The translations under genes and the position numbers were made by a program. A stretch of DNA of 64,000 bases, from contig OZ345362.1 of assembly GCA_977006965.1 (NCBI GenBank), positions 2,790,001 through 2,854,000 on the forward strand. The letters are read 5' to 3'. Positions within the stretch are counted from its first letter, which is position 1, and each line of letters begins with the position of its first letter. The notes under the pieces are model-generated. The model was given only the letters and a program-made list of their open reading frames with translations, was not told the origin of the DNA and searched no databases. The DNA comes from Phymatolithon calcareum (lineage: Eukaryota; Rhodophyta; Florideophyceae; Hapalidiales). Below, piece by piece: positions 45,177 through 54,810 of the stretch.

Positions 45177-45887
45177 ATGCATGCCCACAGGCAGTCGATT
45201 CCTGCATTCCTTAGTGCACTTTTAGTCCGCTCGCTGCCACGAAATCGACAACGCAATATCACACGTCGGTTACTTTCGGCTTCAGTTCATCCGCTGAGCA
45301 CGCGTGCACGGCTACCGACATTCAAACATACCGAATCGCTAGGTCGACTGCTTGGCAAATCAGTTATTCCTGGTTCGGTCGTGCTTCTCCATGGTGAATT
45401 GGGCGCTGGAAAAACGTCTTTTGCGCGCGGATTTGTAAGAGGTGCTTTGAATGATCCCTCTGTAGAGGTCACATCCCCTACTTTTCTGCTTGCTAATGAG
45501 TACCCCGTGACGTCAAATGCTGGCGAAGAAGAGTTCAAGATCTTTCACATGGACCTCTGGCGTTTGAAAGACAGCTCAAGCAGGAAAATCGTGGACTTCG
45601 AAGAAGTGTTTCGCAATCATGCTGCGCTTGTTGAATGGCCGGACAGACTGGGCCACATGACGCCCGAGGAGCGACTGGACGTTTTTCTGGAATATGTGGA
45701 TGTTCCGATAACTGAGGACAACCCGTGGGGATTTGCAGATCATGATACGTCTGCGGACATGTCTTCCGACGGGCGGCGTGTGACGCTTTTGCCTGGAAGC
45801 AAGTTCTGGCAAGCCAGAGTTCAGTCGATTGCAAATGACTTGCAACTCTTGGAAGACGCTAAGATAGAGGAAGACTTTCCCAGTTAA
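45177..45887 (+). CDS. tsaE: TsaE (YjeE) tRNA threonylcarbamoyladenosine ATPase, probably organellar
   Basis: A 236-residue P-loop protein. Seen: Walker A GELGAGKTS at residues 73-81, the conserved SPTF at 100-103, HMDLWRL at 124-130 (Walker B-like, corresponding to the D-YR motif), and VEWPDRL at 152-158, the VEW-ER signature of TsaE. Known of the family: in bacteria TsaE works with TsaB and TsaD to make the t6A37 modification of ANN-decoding tRNAs. The protein has about 45 extra N-terminal residues rich in Arg, Ser and Ala with no acidic residues (for example ALLVRSLPRNRQRNITRR), which looks like a plastid or mitochondrial presequence; that location is inferred. There is also a 25-residue insert near the end (TEDNPWGFADHDTSADMSSD). 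The ATG at 45177 opens the frame. The frame is intact, with a TAA stop. Confidence 0.93.
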   Translation: MHAHRQSIPAFLSALLVRSLPRNRQRNITRRLLSASVHPLSTRARLPTFKHTESLGRLLGKSVIPGSVVLLHGELGAGKTSFARGFVRGALNDPSVEVTSPTFLLANEYPVTSNAGEEEFKIFHMDLWRLKDSSSRKIVDFEEVFRNHAALVEWPDRLGHMTPEERLDVFLEYVDVPITEDNPWGFADHDTSADMSSDGRRVTLLPGSKFWQARVQSIANDLQLLEDAKIEEDFPS

Positions 45888-46532
45888 CCATGTGCAGATG
45901 GGAAAGAAGAATCTGTCTGTTGCTTCCCCCGTCATGTATCCGTCGTTGCTATCGACGTCTTTTGTGATTTTTGAAAAAGCAAAACTAGGATTGATCGCAC
46001 CAAGATTCCTCTAGCGCATTCAATCTGAGTCATGGACTAGGATTCAGCTGGATCCATCGACTGGGTTTTCTATCGATAAGCGGTAATGCCAAGGTCATGC
46101 CCGACATACGCGATAGAGACGTCAAGGTTCCTTGTACGCAAGTGTTCTCTGATGTTGAGTGTATATACATGCGGTATTAAGAAATCGATGGCGAATTTTG
46201 AAGTCATTGACGCCATAGACTAGGGTCGTCGCGGTTCAAAATTAACTCTCCGTACTATTTGCGCAATTTAATTGCAAAAAGCTGACTTTGTAAGGTATGG
46301 CCGTACGGCTCGATCCCAAGAGCATCAATTCTTCCAGTGCAGCAGATAATCTACTGATCAGAGTACAATATGGTACTAGTATGAGTTTCGAAAAGCGGTA
46401 TTTGGCAGTAAAATTGCATACTTGCTGCCTGAGTTTAATCCGGACTCCTAAGTTAACGGGGATAAACGTGGATGGCACGGTGCGCAGCTAGCCGAATACC
46501 TTCTTCATTTTCCTCCCCGCTTTCCGCTTCCA
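45888..46532. other. No gene recognised
   Basis: Spacer between the ends of tsaE and the OCRL-like pseudogene. I see nothing in it apart from AT-rich sequence. Confidence 0.45.
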
Positions 46533-48867
46533 CTATCTAGACCTAGACCGTTCCCTCTCGCTAGGACGAGCATCGCACCCAGTGAGATCGAAGACGTTCT
46601 GCGGCGAAAACCTTCCCGTCGCGTACTCATCCATGACGAACAAAATAAGGTTACTACGCTCCGAGATACGTTCTTTAGATTTGGAAGAGCGTCCAAGCAA
46701 CTCTGTTTTGGCAAAAACGGTGGCCACTTCGGTCTGTTCAGCTGGATTCCACGCAAGGGCCATTTCCGCCAAGAAGGAAAGAATATAGAATAGCAAGTTA
46801 GAGTTGACGTCTGGAAGCACGCTTAGGGTCCGTCTTAAAGCACTTCCGTTCCGCTTTTGAGCCGCAGCCATTGTTCCGGCATACGCCTCACTTGGCAGTA
46901 TTGGTTTAGGCAGACTCGAAGCAGATTTATAAGGCATGTTGCCACGGCGTTCTCGTCCATGTCGAGTCCAAGGGCTTCGCCGTAGTCGAAGCCGGATGCA
47001 GGAAAACATTCGCCCCCTTGGGACCACGACGGTTATTGCGGCTTCTTCGCTGCTCGAAAAGCAAACCCGTGAGAAACCATATCTCCTTCGGGATAGAGAG
47101 AGGTGCACGCGAGAGGTCGTTTGATGAGGCGTCAGAGTCTGAAGACAATGACGATGATGATGATGACAACGATGACCTGCTGTCCATTGTAGACAGGTCA
47201 AGGAAGGAAAGCGGTCTTTTGTGCAAAATTAGTTCGTTCAGAGGCATGCCATAGCAGGAGTTGCGAGCTTTGACCTTGATCTCGACCGTATGTTTGACCA
47301 GCATCGGCTCCACTAGTATATTGACGGACGCGGTTAATAGTTAACCAGTCCCTCTATTATCGCTGAAGCGCTCGTCCTTTGATAGATGTATCTCGAATGG
47401 GATCTCCGTCATACCGTCCGCCTTATGTTTTTGGTTCGCACCCTCGTGATGATTCTTGGCAGTGAGCCATGCTGGGAGATCTTGCCTTGCGGAAATAACG
47501 ATTCTTGCTTCGTTATGGCTACGGTTCTTGACAGTAATAGTCTTGCTCAACATCAAATTGAGTGGCACTTCTCCAAAATCAAGGTCCGCTTCAGAAAATT
47601 CTATTTCTACTTGTCCTTGACGGGGAGGTGGCGGCCTTCTGCTTTTCATTGTAGAAAAAGGATTTCGCTTCCCCGTCTCGAAACGAACATCAAGTAAGGC
47701 GTACACGGGTCGATGGTCGGAGGAAAAAATAGGTGCAGAGTTATACTCCAGAGCTCTAACGGAAGGTGGTCTGTCTGTAGAGTGACCATTGTTTCCGCGT
47801 ATTGCTTTCGTACGCCACAGAACGCGGTCTGTGTAAGACGGGGTGCGCTTCAAATCGCCGTTCTCATCGCGACCGTAGTCACGGAGAAATTTGGAAACTT
47901 TGTACGTCGGGGCAAATTCAATCGGAGCCTCTTGAATGCCCCTGAAACATTGATCTGCATTTCGCTACTTGTTCAGCGGGTCCTCGGCCTGCAATGCCGG
48001 CCAATTCTTGAGCTTCGCCCACTGAAGGACGGTTGCCGGAGGAGCATCAATGCGATAATTCAAGTCACCTACCCATACGACGATGTCGTGATCCCGAATA
48101 TGGATGCGGCCAGGGTCATCAATTGCCTTGGTGTCCGCACCTTCCTTCAAATCTGCGAAAAGATTTGCTGCAGCTGCGGCCATGGAAGAAACTCGGTTAG
48201 ATTGACCAGGGCTTCTAAAGTCACTCGATAAAAGATCGGACAAGTTCTTGCGAAGACTGTCACTGGAATCCTGCCCCCCTGGCAGCTCATCGGACTGGCT
48301 GGTGACTGTCCCACTAGGTGTGAAAACTGCCTTGCGGTTAATTTCTACATAATCAGCGTTACGTCCGTCGACCTTATCGTCATCGGCGCTGAGGTGGGCG
48401 ACAACGCAAGCGACAGAACGGTTGTATATTACAAATCGAGCGGCAACTCCGCCCTTATTTCCCTGGTTCAGGAATCCGGTAGCAGCATAAGAGCAATCGA
48501 GTCCGGATATGTCATGACGGTGACGCCGGTGCAAAAAAATGACCATTACAATTCCTGTGAGCTGGCGCATGACAACAAGATCATAGTTCTCGCCAACACA
48601 TTTGCGTAATTTGCGCTCCCATAATTTGCCCTCTCATGGTCTGTGCGCAGGGCGTCAACGCCGGTGAGCGGCTGTGCTTCTTGAAGTCCGATTACGTAAA
48701 GGTCGACAGAGCTCCGTACGACGGATGGACAAAGCCAGTCGTGCCTGCGAGAATGTAGAACGGCCGTCCGCCGGACACATTAATCTCTTCGGCCCCGGAG
48801 CCGTTGTACAGTAGACGCGGTTGTCGCGGTGGCGGAGGAAAGGAGAAGTATTCTCCGAGGCAGACAT
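46533..48867 (-). pseudogene. Broken OCRL/INPP5B-type inositol polyphosphate 5-phosphatase
   Basis: The enzyme family removes the 5-phosphate of phosphoinositides in membrane traffic. Domains appear in the right order on the minus strand. 5-phosphatase: DLYVIGLQEA (about 48690), NQGNKGGVAARF, VVAHLSADDD and VVWVGDLNYRIDAP (48500-48020), then PIEFAPTYKVSKFLRDYG, TPSYTDRVLW and SDHRPVYALL (to about 47690). An ASH domain follows (LDFGEVPLNLMLSKTITVKN), then a RhoGAP-like C terminus (IPKEIWFLTGLLF, SLPKPILPSEAY, SNLLFYILSFLAEMA). ASH plus RhoGAP identifies the OCRL subgroup. Damage: TAG at 47965-47967, TAA at 47341-47343 (both in the main frame), several frameshifts in the first 300 bases, where the TWNVN motif is missing after ILAGT, and more in the RhoGAP region near 46980-47050. 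It cannot encode a whole enzyme. Confidence 0.88.
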
Positions 48868-49292
48868 GGCGGCTAGCGGGATAGTTGACGACTTCTGGCA
48901 GCTATAAATCCATCGAATGTTCGGAGCCCGAACGTTGGCTCGTCGATACTTCGTGATGAGGCCAAATTAGTTAACATGTAGACGTGGCGTATTGTGTACT
49001 GTTCAGCTGCATGTATTAGAGGTCGGACCGGACCGCATAATCCGTAGTTTTACTAAGAAATTTTGGAAATCGTCCTGCAGGACGATCGTCCTGAATTACT
49101 CCCGACATTTTGGAAAACGGATTCGGACTGGATTCAGTTTTTTCTTTTTATAACGGAATGGAGCAGAATTAATTTTACTATTTAGTGGATCCACTAAATA
49201 GTAAAATTAATCGTGCGCGGAACGGATTTTTTAGAATCGTATACGATTATAAGGCCGAATCCGAATGAGAATACGGAAAAAATTTCTAATTG
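48868..49292. other. Palindrome-rich spacer
   Basis: This contains an 18-bp perfect palindrome at 49069-49086 (ATCGTCCTGCAGGACGAT) and the 44-bp palindrome listed next. AGAGGTCGGACCGGACCG at about 49018 resembles a hAT end, but I found no partner end. Confidence 0.5.
49168..49211. repeat. 44-bp perfect palindrome
   Basis: Each 22-base arm starts ATTAATTTTACTATTTAGTG and meets its exact complement at a central GGATCC. No loop and no mismatch. Confidence 0.95.
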
Positions 49293-50106
49293 TTAAGGAC
49301 CTACATCCCCATCTTAGATTTTCACTTTTATTTTTTATGAGCTTGGCAATCCGAGAAGCTCATTGGACACATTCTGTTATGGCAGTACATAACTGGCTAA
49401 GCAAAAAAAAAGTCCTCGCGCCGTGGAAACTTTTTCTAGAAATTCTCAGCAGAGGGTTCCTTCGAAAATCGGGACAGCTCCTTAAACGCGCAGTTTAAGA
49501 CCACTTCCTGATCCGTTCTTCGCATTTTGAAAACTACTATAGAAAGCCAAGAATGTAGGTTATCCAAAAATCAAAAAAAATCAAAGAAAGGGGATGAAAT
49601 AAGGAGTGTAGAGCACTTTTCGTAATTCTGATCTGGAAAAAGAATCGCCTACAAAGATGGACAATTATCTCGAAAACGACTCGATGAATTTCTTATTGCC
49701 TCGGTCAAAAGTTTCGAATGGTTGTAGACTACCGCAGGAATACTGCAAATTTGGTAAAATCGAACGTCTAGGTGGCAAACAAGTTCGCGCCGCGAGACCG
49801 AAAGTTTTTTAAAATCAGCAAAGGAGCAGGCGAAAAATATACTAAAATTCACGTTGCGCCCCGACGAGAAGCTGAAACTGTTCGAAGGAAACACAGTAAG
49901 CATTTTTCTGTAATGATTGATTAGAGCCGAATATTGAATACTTTTGCTAACTTCATATTTGAAAATATTTCACTTGTTTCTACACATTTTCTTGAAACTG
50001 GATACAGTCCCGTCGGTGCAAACGACATAATTAAAATTTTCATCCAGTTTATGAGCATTGTTTCGGCCAGTGAGAGCGCTTCAAAGATGGGGAAGTAGGT
50101 CCTTAA
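49293..50106. mobile_element. TIR element flanked by TTAA
   Basis: An 806-bp body (49297-50102) with ends GGACCTACATCCCCATCTT and, read from the right, GGACCTACTTCCCCATCTT. Both ends abut TTAA (49293-49296 and 50103-50106). A TTAA duplication is made by piggyBac and Kolobok-type transposases; the family is not decided. No intact gene is inside. A 77-codon frame near the left end has no recognised motif. Confidence 0.75.
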
Positions 50107-50167
50107 GATTTGAATTTTTGGAAGCCGCACTGGGGGAGCGGTATGCCCAAAAACCATGGTTTTTTGA

Positions 50168-50690
50168 ATGGCGCAAAAACGGACCTTCTCTATTGGAAAA
50201 ACGCTAATTTTTTTGGTAGGCGGACCACTTAATCTCGACGAAATAGCACGTATAGGGCCGCCGTGGACCGGTGGGACCCTGGGAGTTGAAGCAGAATTGG
50301 AGCTGGAACAGACATCGGCGCACTGCGGTGGAAAGCCAGGTTACGTTGGTATGAAACCACTTAAGCTCGTCGAAATAGCAGGTGCGGATCTACTCTGCAC
50401 CAGTGACGACATGGGGAATAGAAGAAGAAATGGAGCTGGATTAGAGATCCGCATCTCGAGGTAGGAAGCCAGAGTACGGTAGTGTGAAACCAATTAAGCT
50501 CGGTGTTGAGGCTAATGTAATACAGTGGGAAACTGAACGTTGGCAAAGCAGGGTACCCGACGGTATTGATCTAGACGGCTCGGGGTATCTGAGAATTTGC
50601 GGCAGGGGATGGATTACCCGGAAGACTCGTCCTGTGCATAAAAATATGCCAGCAAAAGGATGCTCGCGGTTGATGTTTACTCTGGAGTGA
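50168..50690 (+). repeat. Degenerate 132-bp tandem repeat with coding phase
   Basis: GGACCACTTAATCTCGACGA at about 50222 recurs as AACCACTTAAGCTCGTCGA at about 50354 and AACCAATTAAGCTCGG at about 50487, a period of 132-133 bp. The plus-strand frame starting at 50168 runs through two units and stops at 50462; after that a second phase-equivalent frame (50484-50690) continues. The encoded units share KP(L/I)KL-VE. Whether this was ever a gene is open. Confidence 0.5.
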
Positions 50691-50929
50691 TCGCCGCATC
50701 CTCAAATACTGGGCATTAAGAAGGCAAAAATTGTAGACTACGAAGCAGTAATACTATTGCATGGCGACTCTTGCAGAATACCTACATGGAGGGACACAAG
50801 AGAGGAGAAACACCAGACAAGGACTGATAACAAAGTACGCACGAGTAACGTCCGAGCACAATGGAAGCCGGAATGGGAGTTGACCGAATGTCCGTACAGA
50901 AAAACTTCATGGACGAGTACGAAGAAACG

Positions 50930-51290
50930 TGACCAACACCGTTAAGGTCTTTTTAATGCGATGAACAGAGAGTGGATAGATTAGTATACGTCATAGGTGC
51001 GTGGTGAAGGTTTGGAAAGTCATAGAAAGGAGGAATTGGGCAATGCGCTTACCATGCTACAATGTCGCACGGCAACATTTAGTCGTAATGATAGAGCTGG
51101 CAGGAAATGCGATCGGCACTGTTAAGGTCACTGTGATGCGAAAAACAATTTGTGGGCAGATTGGTAAATGAGGCTGGTGAAAAGCGAAGTTTCGTCAAGG
51201 GACTAGACGCCATCAGTCGCACGATCAGCAGGGGGGTTTGACAATTCGCTTACCGTGCTACAATGCTGCATACTGGCATAGCAATTTCAG
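50930..51290. repeat. Two diverged direct copies of about 190 bp
   Basis: ACCAACACCGTTAAGGTC (50932) recurs as TCGGCACTGTTAAGGTCA (about 51112). GCGCTTACCATGCTACAATG (about 51044) recurs as TCGCTTACCGTGCTACAATG (about 51246). The spacing is 180-202 bp. Confidence 0.55.
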
Positions 51291-51339
51291 GGCCCGATGA
51301 TGGAGCCGGCGCTCTCCATGCATGCGAAGATGAAATCGA

Positions 51340-51490
51340 AATGAAGCCAAGCCATGGCTTCTAACGGCCGTTAGCCCGGGCTCTTCTGGTTTCACTGAGG
51401 CCAGACTTGGCTACCGCCTTATATTATAGTGCATGCACTCCCAGCGGGACGAATGGGTGCCGCGGAGCGGCGCCGGCGGCAGCGCCCATA
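51340..51490. repeat. Cluster of short palindromes
   Basis: In about 150 bp occur AAGCCATGGCTT, TAACGGCCGTTA, CCCGGG, AGTGCATGCACT and several GGCGCC/GCCGGC-type palindromes. A similar cluster lies on the far side of the copia element at 59440-59600. Confidence 0.5.
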
Positions 51491-51646
51491 TTCGAGCCGC
51501 AGAATCCTACTAACATAATTTAAGGGATCTATGAAACGTTAGTGTTATAAAAAGCGAGACGAAGTACATTCGTAACGAACTAGCACGACGGCTATCGGGA
51601 TTAATATCCGGGGTACGTATCCGGGCTATCAATTCTGACACCGCTG

Positions 51647-51956
51647 TGTCGGTCAAAAACCGTGAAAAATGGTCGGGATGAAAAACAAGGTCTTTTGTGA
51701 CCCTGTCCTTTACTTCTTCCCTGCCGAGTCTGCTAGTCAGAACTTCGGCAAGGCCTTATGTAGAGAAAAGGAGTGCTGCCTAATTGCAGCACTCGGTAGT
51801 CACAAGTCATGTGCTACCCATGATGTGAAACGGTAAAACTAGTATCAGTTGAATTGTGCTTAGGAGTGTGTCCGTAAAGTGTCACCTTGGGAAAACCATC
51901 ATACATCGGAACAATTATGTACCGTGTTGATGTAGTATTGACAGTGACCCAAGACA
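51647..51956 (-). repeat. 3' LTR of the copia element
   Basis: 310 bp; on the coding strand it runs TGTCTTGGG...CCGACA. It differs from the other LTR by a T/A near 51759 and a T/C near 51916. Confidence 0.95.
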
Positions 51957-52066
51957 CTCGACCTCTTTTCTAAACACCTGAAACCGGTGAAAAAAATTGA
52001 AAAAAATTGAAACAAAGACAAAAAAACAAACAAAAGAGAGAAACATATTCTAAACGTTACTAGTTT

Positions 52067-53415
52067 CTATTTCTCCGGTATGATCCACTGATTGACCGGG
52101 TGTGAGATACGTCCAGTGGACATGAGATCTTGAAGCATAGTGGCACTTGCGTTCTTCTTTGTAAAAACATCGGCTAAATTGTGCTTTGAAGTCACATGAG
52201 CGACGTTAGATAGATCGCCCTTAGTGTAGCTCTCGCGAATCGCGGAAATATCGATCAGTAGTCTTTTCTCTGCGACGGTACTAAGCTTTGTGATAGTATC
52301 GAAGAGGCATTTCGAATCGGTAAATAAGACAGTAGATACTTTTCTACACAGTATTGACGAAAGGTCATGTGCTAAAGCAAGCACAAAGTCAAGGCAATGG
52401 GTGAAAGCCATGACTTCTGCTCCCAGAATGGAGCGAGTAACGCGCTGTGATTTCCATGAACCGTAGTGGATTATCGCAGCGTTGTCATGTTTGTCCTTGA
52501 GGAGAACAATGAAACCAATCTGCGAAGAAAGGTCAGGATTGTTGGCAAAAGATGCGTCAGAGTATCCTGCTATATAGACGGATGGGAGATCAAGGGGGAC
52601 ATAAACCATATGTGCTGGAATATGTAGTTTTTGAATAGCTTTGTTCAGAGCATTCGTGTGTTTAGCCGTGCAATGCTCTGACTTGATTTGAGATAGCTGA
52701 GCATTGTCGAAAGAAACTTCGGGTCTTGTGCCAGTCACGGCATAAGATACTTGTCCACGACCAGAAGCAAATTTCTTGGCCATACCTTTGTCTTCAGAAA
52801 ATTCTACAGACTTTAGGCTCTTGCAATATTCGTCTTGATGTAGATTGAATCGTCCTGAGTCGTGTTTATCGATATGGAAACCATTGAACTTGATGGGGAG
52901 AGAGTTCGTCCTTGGCTTGCATTCAAAACGACTTGACTTTTCGTTTTCCAGAGCGCTAAAATCAGAAGATCCACCTCCCAGGGTATCGTCGACTTGGGTG
53001 ACCTGAATACCTTCGACGATTGATCCTACAACTTTGTAGAATAGGCAGGGGTCAAGAACAGATGATTGCATATCGAGGTCTTCAGTATGCCAATCACTAA
53101 ATGTCGGCCACCAGTATCCAGGAGAGTCTCCAAGACATACTGTGCTTTGATTGCTCGAGGGATGGTTCCGGGAGGTGCTCCAATGCGCTGAAGGACATTT
53201 TCAGCTTTCGGTGGGCGAACGTAAACAGTTCGACGAAGTGGCTCGTCACTTTGAAGGAAGGCCTGAGATATGTCTCGACTCCAGATATCAAAACCATGAG
53301 AAGCAATAAGTGACAAGGCGAGGCGGATGGAAGATTTAAGAACCGTTGGAGCTTCATTGACAATACGCGGTTTCTCAGGATCCATGTGACCAAGAATGAC
53401 CAACCGAGCTTTGTA
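52067..53415 (-). pseudogene. copia reverse transcriptase and RNase H, frameshifted
   Basis: From 53415 the frame YKARLVILGH, SRDISQAFLQSD (first catalytic Asp) runs to about 53150. Near the AATCAAAGCACAG at about 53150 the sequence shifts phase, and via a third frame (LGDSPGYWWPTFSDWH) reaches the frame ending at 52067. That frame holds VTQVDDTLGG (the catalytic DD), PYSYAVTG-type spacing segment GQVSYAVTGTRPE, and a copia RNase H (AGYSDASFANNPDLSSQIGF, SRSILGAE, LFTDSKCL, SKHNLADVFTK). The catalytic residues are all present. The phase change is the only damage within this part. Confidence 0.88.
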
Positions 53416-54810
53416 TTATTGATCCGGTTGTTCAAAGTTCTTGATTGTCAGGACAAATCGAGACTGAAGAATAGTGGCATCTTCGGGTAAGTCACTTTCT
53501 TTGACAAACTCATAAGTTCCCTTCTTGACGAGTTGTTCAACTTCGGAGTTCTTCGCATCGTCAAAGCGAGGATCTTTCTTGTTATGAACCGCAACTGTGG
53601 CAAAAATTGATGATGCCCCATTCTCGTAAAGTCGGGCGACTTCACTTTCTGCAAGCGTTGAAGATAGAAACGCTTGAGAGATGTCCATGATAGGGGCTTC
53701 CAAAGGCTGAGGGACAGCTCCGAACTGAGCTTGGAGATTATTAAGCTCAGAAATTATATCATTTGGAACATTTGATTCCGGATTGTTTTCGGAATGCGTC
53801 ATGTTTTCATCGGGGTGAGCTCTTTTGACAACAGACGTCGAAAAAGGTTTGATATTATTTCCAACTTGCACGTATACAGTTTTTCTGTTGTCGTAGCTGT
53901 GGACAGTGTATGGGCCCTCGAATCGACGGCTTTCTTTACGAAAGATTCTGACTTTATCTCCAAACTCATATACAGGGTGTGGAGCTCCTGCACGGTGCTT
54001 GAGCGCTGCTGCGACACGGCGTTGGGCTGTGATGGTTTCCATCTCTTTCCTTGCTGCTGCCATGGCTTCAAAGCACTGTTTCTGAGATAGAGCCATGGTA
54101 GACACGTTAGGTAGCGGAAGACGAGGGACAGTGCCGAAAAGCAGAAGACAAGGTGTGAGACCGTTTGGTCCTGTGGTTGTGTTCACTGCGTGAACAGAGA
54201 GTGACAGTCTGGTGCTTTTATCCATTTCCGGAAAATCGTCCTTAAGTTTGTTGTATACGCGACGAATGGGACCATGATAACGCTCACAGAGTGACAAAGA
54301 ATTTGGCGACTCCACAGGGATATCTTTGGTGGTGATTCCTAGTTGCGAGCATCAATTTTGAAAAAAGTCGGAAATAAAGTTTTCTCCCTGATCGTGGGCT
54401 ATGATGGAAGGATATCCAGTAAAAACAGTGATCCAAAAATCGACAATCAGATTCCATGTGTAATCTGCTGTTTGTCTCATCATAAATTTTGCGACGGAGT
54501 AACGGGTGCCTCGGTCAATGATGTGTAGGACTGGATCACCATTAATAAAGAAGACGTCGAACTCAATCTCATGGTTGAAGTAGATTTTGTCAGCTGGAAG
54601 AGAGACTCGAAAACGAGAAGCTCTTGGAGCCCATGTTTGGCAAGGAGAACACTTTTTAATGATGTCCTCTAACGTTTTCCGAACGTTCGCGTTGACGTTT
54701 GATGGAGAGGCCTTCTTTAGAAGGTTGACCAGTGAGTCTGTTGACGGATGTCCGAATTGATTGTGGAGCTTTTTTAGCTCGGGCTCCGTAAACAATACGT
54801 TATCCACAGT
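53416..54810 (-). pseudogene. copia integrase and linker, with in-frame stops
   Basis: The frame is continuous with gag-protease upstream. From 54810: LHNQFGHPSTDSLVNLLKK with the zinc-binding HH, then IIKKCSPCQTW with CC; FDVFFINGDPVLHIIDRGT gives the first catalytic Asp and IIAHDQGENF the second. TGA at 54352-54354 follows SDFFQN. Then ITTKDIPVESPNSLSLCERY contributes the catalytic Glu, followed by the RRVYNKL segment and a C-terminal region (FGDKVRIFRKESRRFEGPY, a chromodomain-like GPY/F segment). TAA at 53416-53418 ends this part just before the RT. All interruptions are in one phase. Confidence 0.88.

Noticed and set aside
49018-49290. A hAT element beginning AGAGGTCGGACCGG
   Set aside because: No matching right end or 8-bp duplication was found.
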